DNA of 64,000 nt from Salegentibacter salinarum (GTDB lineage: Bacteria > Bacteroidota > Bacteroidia > Flavobacteriales > Flavobacteriaceae), in the NCBI RefSeq assembly GCF_900168115.1, contig NZ_FUZC01000008.1, positions 1 to 64,000 of the forward strand, written 5' to 3'. Below are positions 46,148-55,812 of this stretch, in pieces. Made by a program: the position numbers and the translations under genes. Within the stretch, counting starts at the first letter, position 1; every line of letters starts with the position of its first letter. The notes beneath the pieces were generated by a model. The model did no database searches, was not told where the DNA came from, and was given only the letters and a program-made list of their open reading frames with translations.

Positions 46148-47881
46148 ATGAAAAGTAAATTACTACTTCTTTTATTTATGGTCTTTGCAATTACAAGTTG
46201 TGACGATCTTATAGAACCTGCCATAGAGAATAATAGAGGTCTGGAAGATATGTATGCCGAGGCCGAATATGCTCAGGGGATTTTACTTAACGCTTACACC
46301 AGGTTGCCAAATAATGGTTATTCTTTTAGTGAGGTAGCAACAGATGATGCCGTTAGTAACGTAAATAACAATGCATACCGCGAAATTGCTACCGGCCAAT
46401 GGACGGCACAAAATAATCCTTTTGACCAGTGGCAAAATGCACGGGCGGCTATTCAGTATATCAATATATTCCTTGCCGAGACCGATAAAGTTACCTGGTC
46501 AGAAGACGAAGAAATAAGCTCTATGTTTAACGACAGGCTTAAAGGTGAAGCGTACGGTCTTAGAGCATTATATATGTATTATCTCTTGCGCCAACATGCG
46601 GGATGGGCTAATGGAGAGCTTTTAGGAGTTCCAATATTATTGGAGCCTGAAGGTACGGCTTCAGATTTTAATCAGCCAAGAGCAACTTTTGAAGAGTGTA
46701 TGCAACAATTATATGCTGATGTTGAACAGGCTGAAGCTTTACTTCCTTTAGATTATGAAACACTTTCTGATTTGCCGGAGGGTTATTCAGATTTAGGAGA
46801 TTATAACAGGGTTTTTGGAGAATATGCCAAACAAAGAATGACAGGTAGAATTGCTAAAACCGTTAGAGCCCAAGCGGCCTTACTTGCTGCGAGTCCTGCC
46901 TATGCCGATGGAAATACTACTACCTGGGCTGATGTAGCCAATTATGCCGGTGAGGTATTGGCAGAAAATGGCGGAGCAAGTGGTATTGCATCAGATGGAC
47001 ATACCTGGTATAAAAATGATTCTCAAATAAGTGGAATTGGAGGTGGTGATAATCCGCCCGAAATTATTTGGAGAACCGATGTAGTAGAAACCAGTGATTT
47101 AGAGCAACAACATTTTCCGCCAACGCTGTTTGGAGATGGAGAGCTAAATCCAACTCAAAATCTGGTAAATTCATTTCCAATGGCTAATGGTTTTCCAATT
47201 ACCGATCCGGCTAGTGGGTTTGATCCTGATAATCCTTATGAAAACCGGGATCCAAGATTAGACCATTATGTAGTGGTTAATCAAAGTACTGCGGGACCAA
47301 ATAATTCAAATATTGTAACCGCAGCCGATGGTAGTACCAATGATGCCTTAAATGCCGTAGAAACTTCTACCAGGACAGGTTACTATTTAAAGAAATTACT
47401 GAGACAGGATGTGAATTTAGATCCTGTTACCAGCAATACCCAACAGCATTATACCGCTAGAATGAGGTATACTGAATTATACCTTATTTATGCCGAAGCT
47501 GCTAACGAAGCCTGGGGCCCAGAAGGAACGGGAACTTTTGGATTTTCAGCTTATGATATTATTGCAGGACTACGGGAACGCGCTGGTATAACTCAGCCCG
47601 ATGCATATTTAGAATCAATTGGCTCAGACCAAAATTCAATGCGCGAATTAATACGAAATGAACGCAGGTTGGAACTGAGTTTTGAAGGTTTCCGGTTTTG
47701 GGATATACGTCGCTGGGGTGATGATTTTACCGTTCCGGCAAGAGGAGTTAGTATTCTGGACGGAAATCATGAAACGATTACGGTTGAAAACAGGGTGTAT
47801 GAAGAATATATGCGTTATGGTCCAATTCCTTTTAGCGAGGTTTTAAAATATGATGCAATTATTCAAAACCAGGGCTGGTAG
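46148..47881 (+). CDS. xusD: Second SusD-like glycan-binding lipoprotein (XusD position)
   Basis: A 577-residue surface lipoprotein; lipobox AITSCDDLIEP with the cysteine near residue 18. SusD-family landmarks are GEAYGLRALYMYYLLRQHAG, MRYTELYLIYAEAANEAWG, and RRLELSFEGFRFWDIRRWGDD close to the C terminus, ending IIQNQGW. It pairs with the SusC-like gene 20 bases upstream and precedes the XusE-like gene by 25 bases. Confidence 0.92.
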   Translation: MKSKLLLLLFMVFAITSCDDLIEPAIENNRGLEDMYAEAEYAQGILLNAYTRLPNNGYSFSEVATDDAVSNVNNNAYREIATGQWTAQNNPFDQWQNARAAIQYINIFLAETDKVTWSEDEEISSMFNDRLKGEAYGLRALYMYYLLRQHAGWANGELLGVPILLEPEGTASDFNQPRATFEECMQQLYADVEQAEALLPLDYETLSDLPEGYSDLGDYNRVFGEYAKQRMTGRIAKTVRAQAALLAASPAYADGNTTTWADVANYAGEVLAENGGASGIASDGHTWYKNDSQISGIGGGDNPPEIIWRTDVVETSDLEQQHFPPTLFGDGELNPTQNLVNSFPMANGFPITDPASGFDPDNPYENRDPRLDHYVVVNQSTAGPNNSNIVTAADGSTNDALNAVETSTRTGYYLKKLLRQDVNLDPVTSNTQQHYTARMRYTELYLIYAEAANEAWGPEGTGTFGFSAYDIIAGLRERAGITQPDAYLESIGSDQNSMRELIRNERRLELSFEGFRFWDIRRWGDDFTVPARGVSILDGNHETITVENRVYEEYMRYGPIPFSEVLKYDAIIQNQGW

Positions 47882-47906
47882 TTAGTTTAATTATAAAGAA
47901 CAGAAA

Positions 47907-48938
47907 ATGAAAAATAAAATATATTTAATCGCTTTAATTATCCTTTCGGGCTTAACGTCGTGCGAGAATGATAAATGGGAATTTGATGACTATGAATACC
48001 AAACTGTATATTTTGCTTACCAATACCCGGTAAGAACAATTACACTTGGAGAAGATATTTTTGACACCTCACTGGATAATGAAGGTAAAGCCAAAATAAT
48101 GGCCACAACCGGTGGAACTTACGATAATGATCAGGATGTTTTTATAGATTTTGAGGTAGATAATTCTTTAACTGAAGGTCTTGTATTTGATGACAGCGGC
48201 CAACCTGTTCAGGCAATGCCAGAGAATTATTATACGCTTGAATCTAATGAAATCAGGATTCCGGAGGGTGAACTTACCGGTGGAGTTGAGTTTCAGCTAA
48301 GCGATGCATTTTTTGCCGATAGTCTTGCTATTGGAAGAAACTATGTAATTCCGCTTCAAATGACCAATGTGGTAAGTGCAGATTCCATTCTTAGAGGAAT
48401 ACCCCTTGCACCAGATCCTCGTAAAGCGATAGCAGAAGATTGGGATGTTCTGCCTAAAGATTTCATTCTTTATGCAGTAAAATATGTGAATCCATGGCAC
48501 GGGAATTATTTACGTCGTGGAGTAGATGTAATTGAAGGAACTGCCGGTAACGAGAATCTTGACGATACCGTAATAAGAGAAGAAGAATATGTAGTAGACG
48601 ATCAGGTGGTAACACTTACAACTCGCTCTTTAGATGAGGTGGAGTTAGATTTGGTTTTTCAGAATAGCGAAGGTTATGCTGTAAACTGCACCTTAATTTT
48701 AAGCTTTGATGATTCCGGTAACTGTACAGTAAGGGCTGCATCTAATGAATATACTGCCAGCGGTAGCGGCCAGTTTGTAAAAGATGGCGAACAAAACAGT
48801 TGGGGCGGAAAAGAGCGTGATGCCCTTTACCTGGATTACGAGGTTAATCTTGAAGAAATTAATGTGAGTACAACAGATACGCTTGTACTTAGAGATCGTG
48901 GGGTACGTATGGAAACATTTTCTCCCGTATTTGAATAA
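47907..48938 (+). CDS. xusE: XusE-like surface lipoprotein (DUF1735/DUF5627 type)
   Basis: A 343-residue lipoprotein with a lipobox at GLTSCENDKWEFDDYE. The N-terminal half is a DUF1735-like beta domain (TVYFAYQYPVRTITLGEDIFD, read in parts), then IPLQMTNVVSADSILRG, and the C-terminal half from about residue 190 (YVNPWHGNYLRRGVD) looks like DUF5627. Such proteins sit between SusD and the GH10 xylanase in the conserved xylan locus and are thought to bind xylan at the cell surface. It has no catalytic motif. The xusE name is given by position and domain type. Confidence 0.85.
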   Translation: MKNKIYLIALIILSGLTSCENDKWEFDDYEYQTVYFAYQYPVRTITLGEDIFDTSLDNEGKAKIMATTGGTYDNDQDVFIDFEVDNSLTEGLVFDDSGQPVQAMPENYYTLESNEIRIPEGELTGGVEFQLSDAFFADSLAIGRNYVIPLQMTNVVSADSILRGIPLAPDPRKAIAEDWDVLPKDFILYAVKYVNPWHGNYLRRGVDVIEGTAGNENLDDTVIREEEYVVDDQVVTLTTRSLDEVELDLVFQNSEGYAVNCTLILSFDDSGNCTVRAASNEYTASGSGQFVKDGEQNSWGGKERDALYLDYEVNLEEINVSTTDTLVLRDRGVRMETFSPVFE

Positions 48939-48958
48939 AATTAAAAAATAAATCGATT

Positions 48959-51097
48959 ATGAAATATTTAAATCGTTTTCTTGTATATAGTGGATTATTG
49001 GCTTTGGTATTTTCTTGTGCCGATCCAGATCCATTAGCATTTGAAGTAGAAAAACCTGAAGGCCTGGAGGCTCAGGAAGAAATTAATTCATATGCATCTC
49101 TTAAAAGTTATATAGATAGTACTTCAAATGCTAATTTCACTTTAGGTGGAGCTGTTTCTATTTCAGATTATATCAATAAGGGAGTAATGTACAGGCTTAT
49201 TAATAAAAATTTTGATGAGCTTACTGTAGGTTACGGTATGAAGCATGGAGCAATTGTTCAAAACAATGGTTCTATGAACTTTGCCCAGGTAAATGAACTT
49301 ATAGCCGCTGCAGATCAAGCAGGAACTTCTATATACGGCCATACTCTTACATGGCACGCTAATCAAAACGCCTCTTACTTAAATGGGTTGCTAGAACCCC
49401 TTGTAATTGAATCTCCTTCTTTTCCTAATGATCTGGACAAAACCGGATTAATTGATAGTACATTTTCTGGTTTCTCCTTCTATCCTGAAAACGCTATAAC
49501 AATTGCTGAAAATGAAGGCATGGGAGATGGTAGCCACGCAATAAAACTGACGGCACCGTCTACTGCAGCCGAACCCGGAGACCTACAGTTTTCTACCCCG
49601 GAAATTTCGGTAGTAGAAGGTCACGAATATGAAGTTATCTTTTATATAAAATCAGATTCACCTGGAGAAGGCCGTGTTTCATTTGAAGGTTTAAATAATA
49701 ATATGCCCCTTATTGATTATTATAGCGAGGGTGCTGCTGTAGAAACATTTCAAACCGATTTTTCCTGGAAAGAGGTGAGATTTCGGGTAAGTGATTTCGC
49801 GGGAGACTCGTTCAGCTTAAATCTTGATTTAGGTTATCAACCCGGAGTAACTTATTATATAGATATTAATAATTTATATGTTTATGATACTGAGGGAGAT
49901 CCAATAGTAAGTAATCTTATTGAAAATGGTGATTTTGAAAGTGGAACCGGCTGGGGAGGCTGGGGAAATAATTCTGAAAGAGGAGTTACCGAAGATGGAC
50001 TTGGATTTGGTAACGAGGGTAAAGCATTTTATGTAACTAACCCTTCTGTAACTAGTGGTTTTTGGGAAGTGCAAACCGTTTATGAATTTCCAGAAACTTT
50101 AGATAATGGTGAAGTTTATACCCTTAGTTTTTGGGTAAAAGGTGATGCCGAAGGAATTATTCGACCAGAGTTACAGAGCCCCGATTATAGTTCAGACGGT
50201 TTTGGACAGGTTAGTGTAACCCAGGAGTGGCAACGTATAGAAATGGCTACAACCGCTACTGCCGATGATCGTGGCCGACTTATATTTAGTTATGGGGAAT
50301 TTGCAGGCACGGTTTATATAGATAATGTAAGTCTCGCCAGTGCTTCTGGTGGCGGTGGCTCTACTACCATTCTGGAAAGAGAGCCCGCAGTAAAACAGGC
50401 AATTATAGAGGAAGAATTAGAACGTTGGATTTCAGCAATGTTAGGTACTGCTTCTTATGTAGATGCCTGGGATGTTGTTAACGAGCCTATGGATGATGGA
50501 AATCCATACGAATTAAAAAGTGGAGAGACAGATTCTGATATTACCAGTGACGAATTCTACTGGCAGGATTACCTAGGTAAAGACTATGCGGTTAAAGCAT
50601 TTAAACTGGCCAGGCAGTACGGAGACCCCGAAGATCTCTTATTTATAAATGACTATAACCTTGAATATAACCTGGACAAGACCAGGGGACTTATTGAATA
50701 TGTAGAATACATAGATAGCCAGGGTGCGACTGTAGATGGTATCGGGACTCAAATGCATATAAGTGTAGATTCCGATAGGAATAATATTGCTGAAATGTTT
50801 CAGCTTCTTGCCGAAACCGGTAAACTCATTAAGGTTTCTGAACTGGACGTAAGAACAAATGTCTCTGAGCCTACGGATGAAGTTTTACAACAGCAGGCCG
50901 ATATGTATAGTTATGTAGTTGAAGCGTACAAAGAATTTGTGCCTCAGGCGCAAAGATACGGGATTACCGTTTGGGGAATATCTGATAGTGCTGATGATGC
51001 AACCTGGTTACCGGGGGAATTTCAAGGTTTATGGGATGAAAATTTAAATAGAAAACCGGCTTATAAAAGTTTTGCCGAAGCTTTGGAAGAATTGTAA
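48959..51097 (+). CDS. xyn10C: Surface GH10 endo-beta-1,4-xylanase with CBM insert
   Basis: A 712-residue lipoprotein (lipobox LVFSCADPDP) that cuts the xylan backbone at the cell surface. The GH10 barrel is split: it starts near 45 and runs to HTLTWHANQNASYLNGLL (about 130-147), then two carbohydrate-binding domains of the CBM4/CBM9 type fill about 150-470 (FSGFSFYPENAITIAENEGMG, and ENGDFESGTGWGGWG), and the barrel resumes with EREPAVKQAIIEE. The acid/base is Glu509 (WDVVNEPMDD) and the nucleophile Glu628 (KVSELDVRTN). This interrupted form is known from Bacteroidetes Xyn10 enzymes. It is the last of the six-gene core. Confidence 0.95.
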   Translation: MKYLNRFLVYSGLLALVFSCADPDPLAFEVEKPEGLEAQEEINSYASLKSYIDSTSNANFTLGGAVSISDYINKGVMYRLINKNFDELTVGYGMKHGAIVQNNGSMNFAQVNELIAAADQAGTSIYGHTLTWHANQNASYLNGLLEPLVIESPSFPNDLDKTGLIDSTFSGFSFYPENAITIAENEGMGDGSHAIKLTAPSTAAEPGDLQFSTPEISVVEGHEYEVIFYIKSDSPGEGRVSFEGLNNNMPLIDYYSEGAAVETFQTDFSWKEVRFRVSDFAGDSFSLNLDLGYQPGVTYYIDINNLYVYDTEGDPIVSNLIENGDFESGTGWGGWGNNSERGVTEDGLGFGNEGKAFYVTNPSVTSGFWEVQTVYEFPETLDNGEVYTLSFWVKGDAEGIIRPELQSPDYSSDGFGQVSVTQEWQRIEMATTATADDRGRLIFSYGEFAGTVYIDNVSLASASGGGGSTTILEREPAVKQAIIEEELERWISAMLGTASYVDAWDVVNEPMDDGNPYELKSGETDSDITSDEFYWQDYLGKDYAVKAFKLARQYGDPEDLLFINDYNLEYNLDKTRGLIEYVEYIDSQGATVDGIGTQMHISVDSDRNNIAEMFQLLAETGKLIKVSELDVRTNVSEPTDEVLQQQADMYSYVVEAYKEFVPQAQRYGITVWGISDSADDATWLPGEFQGLWDENLNRKPAYKSFAEALEEL

Positions 51098-51185
51098 GCC
51101 AGCGATAAAGAATAAATGAATATAAGGATTAAATAATTACGTTGCTATCCGTTTAAATTTAATCATGTGTGATTTTTACTGAAGT

Positions 51186-51283
51186 AGTTCTCCTAACTCA
51201 AAAAGTCTGGATACCGGTTGGATTAGCAACGCTTTCCCGGTATGAATTAGCCTTTTTTGAACGTTAGGAGAACTTTTTTATAA
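51186..51283 (+). terminator. Large structured terminator or attenuator between the two xylanase genes
   Basis: The outer stem AGTTCTCCTAAC pairs perfectly with GTTAGGAGAACT over 12 bp, followed by TTTTTT. A smaller stem inside (ATACCGG with CCGGTAT) enlarges the structure. It lies 89 bases after the GH10 stop and may end or reduce transcription of the core relative to the later enzyme genes. Confidence 0.8.
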
Positions 51284-51335
51284 CAAAATTGTAAATTATT
51301 TAAACCTTCTTCCTGGAATAATAAAATTGACTGCT

Positions 51336-52490
51336 ATGCTTAAAAGAAAGAATTTCTCTATTTTTATATTATTATTAAGTGTGTTTTTTACAGTTTACAG
51401 CTGTAATTCTAATAAAAGTGCAGTTGATAAGAGCGAACTATCTAAAACCAGCTTAAAAGATGCTTTTGAAGGTAAATTTCATATAGGAACTACTTTAAAT
51501 GCCTGGCAAATTATGGGAAGGCAGCCTGAAGAAATTAAGGTCGCCACAGAAAATTTCAATTCCATTGTTGCCGAGAACATAATGAAAAGTGCAAGAATTC
51601 AGCCCAATGAAGGGGAATTCAATTTTGAGCTTGCCGACGAATTTGTGAAGATCGGCGAAGAAAATAATATGCACATTCACGGGCATACCTTAATATGGCA
51701 TTCTCAGGCACCCGACTGGTTTTTTAAAGATGAGGATGGAAATACGGTTTCCAAAGAAGTACTAACTCAAAGAATGAAAGATCATATCCACGCTGTAGTA
51801 GGCCGTTATAAAGGCAGAATTCATTCCTGGGATGTGGTAAATGAGGCTATTGAAGACGATGGGAGTTACCGAAAAAGTAAATTTTTCGAGATTCTGGGAG
51901 AAGATTTCATAAAACTGGCTTTTGAATTTGCCCACGAAGCCGACCCCGACGCGGAGCTTTATTATAATGATTATTCTATGGCAATTCCTGGAAAACGTGC
52001 CGGGGTAGTTAGAATGGTAGAGAAGCTCCAATATGAAGGTATTACTGTCAACGGGATAGGAATGCAGGGCCATATAGGGCTCAATAACCCTAGTATCAGT
52101 GAATTTGAAAAAAGCATAGAAGATTTCGGAAAGCTGGGAAAGGTAATGATCACAGAACTGGATCTGAGTGTTTTACCTTCACCCTGGGGCGATGCCGGGG
52201 CAGAACTTTCAGATACCTATGAATATGAAGATAAAATGAATCCCTTTCCTGATGGTTTGCCAGCCAATGTTGAGCAACAATTCACCAGGAGATATGTAGA
52301 ATATTTTGAACTTTTCTTAAAACATCAGGATAAGATATCAAGAGTTGCGCTTTGGGGAGTTAATGATGGTAATTCCTGGAAGAACAATTGGCCGGTAAGA
52401 GGCAGAACCGATTATCCGCTGTTATTTGATCGTGAAAATAATGCAAAACCTGTCGTCAAAGAACTTATAGAATTGGCTGCAGCAAATTAA
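51336..52490 (+). CDS. Second GH10 endo-xylanase, lipoprotein
   Basis: A 384-residue single-domain GH10 enzyme with a lipobox at [13 protein letters not shown], probably facing the periplasm or surface. Residues about 40-380 form the barrel: [45 protein letters not shown], acid/base Glu170 ([10 protein letters not shown]), [14 protein letters not shown], and nucleophile Glu274 ([11 protein letters not shown]), then [17 protein letters not shown]. Compared with the first xylanase it has no CBM insert and would suit shorter oligosaccharides. I prefer the ATG to a TTG three codons upstream. It heads the accessory enzyme part. Confidence 0.94.
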   Translation: MLKRKNFSIFILLLSVFFTVYSCNSNKSAVDKSELSKTSLKDAFEGKFHIGTTLNAWQIMGRQPEEIKVATENFNSIVAENIMKSARIQPNEGEFNFELADEFVKIGEENNMHIHGHTLIWHSQAPDWFFKDEDGNTVSKEVLTQRMKDHIHAVVGRYKGRIHSWDVVNEAIEDDGSYRKSKFFEILGEDFIKLAFEFAHEADPDAELYYNDYSMAIPGKRAGVVRMVEKLQYEGITVNGIGMQGHIGLNNPSISEFEKSIEDFGKLGKVMITELDLSVLPSPWGDAGAELSDTYEYEDKMNPFPDGLPANVEQQFTRRYVEYFELFLKHQDKISRVALWGVNDGNSWKNNWPVRGRTDYPLLFDRENNAKPVVKELIELAAAN

Positions 52491-52513
52491 CCCTACAAAA
52501 TTTGAATTTAGAA

Positions 52514-54448
52514 ATGAAAAACATTCTTTTACTTTTCTGGCTGATGGGCATTTTTCCATTTGTTGTAGCACAGGAATCAACTGTCAAAAGTCCCGATGAG
52601 GCTTTAAAACTGGAAGTGTACCTGGAATCGGGACAACCTACATATTCGGTGTTCTATAATAACGAAGTGGTGCTGGAAAGATCCCGGTTGGGACTCAAAA
52701 CTAATATTTCAGACTATTCCAAAGCTTTGAACTTTGCAGGAAGTAAGACTAATTCTGTAGAAAAGAATTACGAATCCCCAAAACTTAAAGATTCTGAAAT
52801 AAATTACAGTGCACAGGAGCTAACCGCCACTTTTACCACTCAAAAAGGGCGAAAAATGGATGTAATTTTCAGGGTAAGCAATAATGATATTGCTTTTAGA
52901 TACCATCTCCATAAATACAGCGACACTATTGCCCACGTGGTGACGAAAGAATTTACCGGATTCAATTTTCCGGAAACCGCAAAAAGCTTCTTAACGCCTC
53001 AGTCCAAATCTATGGTAGGTTTTCAACGTACCAAGCCCAGTTATGAGGAGGGTTATTATTTAGATCAGGATATTACCGCAGCTTCAGCTCATAATATGGG
53101 CTATACATTTCCAGGTTTATTCAAAACTGAAGATCGTTGGATCCTGATCTCCGAAACAGGAGTGGATGGAACTTATGTGGGTGCTCATCTCAGCGACCCC
53201 AATGCTGAAGGGGAATACACGATCGCTTTTCCCGATAGTACCGAAAATAACGATTTTGGAAGCACAGGTGCGGCCATTTCTCTTCCTTTTAGTACTCCCT
53301 GGAGAACCATTACCGTTGGAGAAAATTTAAAACCCATTGTAGAAACCACCATTCCTTTTGATGTGCAAGAGCCCCTTTATGAAGCGACCCAGGATTATGA
53401 ATTCGGGCGTGGAGTATGGAGTTGGATTATGTGGCAGGATGCAAGTATGAATTATGACGACCAGATAACCTACATAGATTTTGCTGCGGAAATGGGATAT
53501 GAATACATCCTGATTGATGCGCTTTGGGACCAGAAAATCGGGTACGACAGGATGGAGGAGTTAATTGAATACGCCAAAAGTAAAAACGTTGATGTTTTTT
53601 TATGGTATAATTCCAATGGCGTAGCCAATGACGCGCCTATGACGCCAAGGCATAAAATGCATAGGGCAATTACCCGCAAACAGGAAATGAAGTGGTTGCA
53701 GAAGAATGGTGTAAAAGGCCTAAAGGTTGATTTTATGGGTGGTGATAAGCAGGAGACCATTCTGCTTTACGAGGATATTATGTCTGATGCCAATGACCAC
53801 GGATTGATGATGATCTTTCACGGTGCTACTTTACCCAGAGGCTGGGAAATTATGTACCCTAATTTTATAAGTACTGAAGCGGTTCTTGCTTCAGAAAACC
53901 TAATGTTTAGTCAGTATGCAAACGACCAAGAAGCCAGAAGTGCTGCAATTCATCCTTTTATAAGAAATACTGTGGGAAGTATGGATTTTGGAGGCACCGT
54001 TCTCAACGAGAGATATAATAGAAACAATGACGGCGGAAATGTTAGAAAAACCTCTGATGCCTTTCAACTGGCAACCGCAGTCTTATTTCAGACGCCGGTG
54101 CAATTCTTTGCATTAACACCGAATAACCTCGAAGATGCCCCTGAATTTGCCGTAGATTTTATGAAAAACGTCCCCACTACCTGGGATGAAACTATTTTTA
54201 TTGATGGCTATCCGGGAGAGTACAGTATAATAGCAAGACGACACAAGGAGCAGTGGTATATCGCCGGAATCAATGCCTCAAAAAAAGCTAAGAAGGTGAG
54301 CTTTTCCCTTCCGGAACTGGAAGGAAATAAATTCAGTATTATAAATGACTTTGGAAAGGGGCAATCTGAAAAGAAAGAAATCAAACAAAAAAAGGGAAAA
54401 TTTGAAGTAACAATTCAACCTCAGGGCGGCTTTATAATTACCAATTAA
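52514..54448 (+). CDS. GH97 glycoside hydrolase
   Basis: A 644-residue exported enzyme with a signal peptide ending PFVVAQE. It has the GH97 layout: an N-terminal beta-sandwich (SPDEALKLEVYLESGQPTYSV to about 280), a barrel with GYEYILIDALWDQKIGYDR and NVDVFLWYNSNG, and a C-terminal sandwich. The strand GLKVDFMGGDKQE carries Asp where retaining GH97 enzymes have their nucleophile, so an alpha-galactosidase type is more likely than an inverting alpha-glucosidase. That inference rests on family knowledge. In a xylan locus it may remove galactose side chains. It follows the second xylanase closely. Confidence 0.88.
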   Translation: MKNILLLFWLMGIFPFVVAQESTVKSPDEALKLEVYLESGQPTYSVFYNNEVVLERSRLGLKTNISDYSKALNFAGSKTNSVEKNYESPKLKDSEINYSAQELTATFTTQKGRKMDVIFRVSNNDIAFRYHLHKYSDTIAHVVTKEFTGFNFPETAKSFLTPQSKSMVGFQRTKPSYEEGYYLDQDITAASAHNMGYTFPGLFKTEDRWILISETGVDGTYVGAHLSDPNAEGEYTIAFPDSTENNDFGSTGAAISLPFSTPWRTITVGENLKPIVETTIPFDVQEPLYEATQDYEFGRGVWSWIMWQDASMNYDDQITYIDFAAEMGYEYILIDALWDQKIGYDRMEELIEYAKSKNVDVFLWYNSNGVANDAPMTPRHKMHRAITRKQEMKWLQKNGVKGLKVDFMGGDKQETILLYEDIMSDANDHGLMMIFHGATLPRGWEIMYPNFISTEAVLASENLMFSQYANDQEARSAAIHPFIRNTVGSMDFGGTVLNERYNRNNDGGNVRKTSDAFQLATAVLFQTPVQFFALTPNNLEDAPEFAVDFMKNVPTTWDETIFIDGYPGEYSIIARRHKEQWYIAGINASKKAKKVSFSLPELEGNKFSIINDFGKGQSEKKEIKQKKGKFEVTIQPQGGFIITN

Positions 54449-54480
54449 GATAAGCACCTCCTTCTGATAAATTTTAAAGA

Positions 54481-55803
54481 ATGAAACAGCTATTAATCCT
54501 TATTATTTATTTTGGCATTGTTGATCAATCGGTTGCGCAGTTTTCTCAGCAGGAGCGGGACAGTATTTACCGGTTGAGTGCACAGGATCATCAATTAATG
54601 TTGAAGAAATTAGGGATAGATTCTTTACGGCCGGGTCCTTCGGGCAATCCAAATGATCCTAATGCGGCAAATTCAGATGAATCTAAAGTTTTGGCCTATA
54701 ACTTACCTGATCTTATGGTTTTTAAAGATGGGTCGAAAGTTAGTTCTGTTTCAGAATGGGAAAAGCGCAGGCTGGAAATTTTAGAAGATTTTAATGCTGA
54801 AGTTTATGGGCGATTCCCAGAAAATATTCCTGCTGTAAACTGGAAAATAATTTCCAAAAAAAATTCAGTTATAGGCGAATATCCTGTTCAGGTTGAAGAA
54901 CTTTTAGGAGTGGTAGATAATTCTGCTTATCCCGAGATCGAGGTCGAAATTCAGATGACCCTGACGCTTCCGAAGAATAGCGATAAGCCTGCCCCGGTAA
55001 TTTTGAAATTCGACTGGAATTTTCCGGCAAGCTTCAATCCTCCTGAAGAGAAAAATCCCTGGCAGGAACGATTACTGGCAGAAAACTGGGGCTATGCCAG
55101 CCTTATTCCCACCAGCTATCAAGCCGATAATGGTGCCGGACTCCGGGAAGGAATTATTGGCTTGGTCAATAAAGGCGCTCCCAGAAAGTTAGACGACTGG
55201 GGAGCTTTGAAAGCCTGGGCTTGGGGAGCCGGTCGTGCCCTGGATTATTTTGAGTCTCATTCAAAAATTAATACAAATAATGTAGCTATAGAAGGCCTTT
55301 CCCGCTATGGAAAGGCGGCAATGGTTACTATGGCCTACGATGATCGCTTTGCAGTAGGTTTTATAGGCTCGGCCGGGGCAGGCGGAACAAAAATATTGAG
55401 AAGGAATTTTGGAGAACAAGTGGAGAATCTGGTTTCCAGTTCCCAATACCACTGGTTTACTCCCAATTTTATAAAATACAGCGGCCCTTTAGAAACAAAA
55501 GATCTTCCTGTAGACGCACATCATTTGGTTGGGCTCGCAGCTCCACGTCCTGTTTTTATAAGTAGCGGAGATCCTAAAGTTGAAGGAAATTGGATTGACG
55601 CCAAAGGAATGTACTTAGCCGGAGTTCACGCAAGTCCGGCCTATGAAATTTATGGAGAAAAAGGCTTGTCAAAAACTGAATTTCCTGAAGTAGAGGAATT
55701 TTTATCTGAAGGTAAACTCGTTTTCAGGATACACGAAGATGGTCATACCGTAGTGCCTAACTGGCCTTATTTTATTGATTTTGCCAAACGCTATTTTAAA
55801 TAA
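54481..55803 (+). CDS. CE15-type carbohydrate esterase (likely glucuronoyl esterase)
   Basis: A 440-residue alpha/beta hydrolase with a signal peptide ending QSVAQF. The N-terminal part has RRLEILEDFNAEVYGRFPE. The nucleophile elbow GLSRYGKAA centres on Ser274 and matches the GxSRxGK motif of CE15, with the usual Cys before Ser replaced by Leu. His422 in HEDGHTVV is the likely catalytic histidine, and an acid should lie in VGLAAPRPVFISSGDPKVEG. CE15 enzymes cleave esters between lignin alcohols and 4-O-methylglucuronic acid on xylan. It could also act on other esters. It sits 32 bases after GH97. Confidence 0.82.
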   Translation: MKQLLILIIYFGIVDQSVAQFSQQERDSIYRLSAQDHQLMLKKLGIDSLRPGPSGNPNDPNAANSDESKVLAYNLPDLMVFKDGSKVSSVSEWEKRRLEILEDFNAEVYGRFPENIPAVNWKIISKKNSVIGEYPVQVEELLGVVDNSAYPEIEVEIQMTLTLPKNSDKPAPVILKFDWNFPASFNPPEEKNPWQERLLAENWGYASLIPTSYQADNGAGLREGIIGLVNKGAPRKLDDWGALKAWAWGAGRALDYFESHSKINTNNVAIEGLSRYGKAAMVTMAYDDRFAVGFIGSAGAGGTKILRRNFGEQVENLVSSSQYHWFTPNFIKYSGPLETKDLPVDAHHLVGLAAPRPVFISSGDPKVEGNWIDAKGMYLAGVHASPAYEIYGEKGLSKTEFPEVEEFLSEGKLVFRIHEDGHTVVPNWPYFIDFAKRYFK

Positions 55804-55812
55804 AAAATACAA

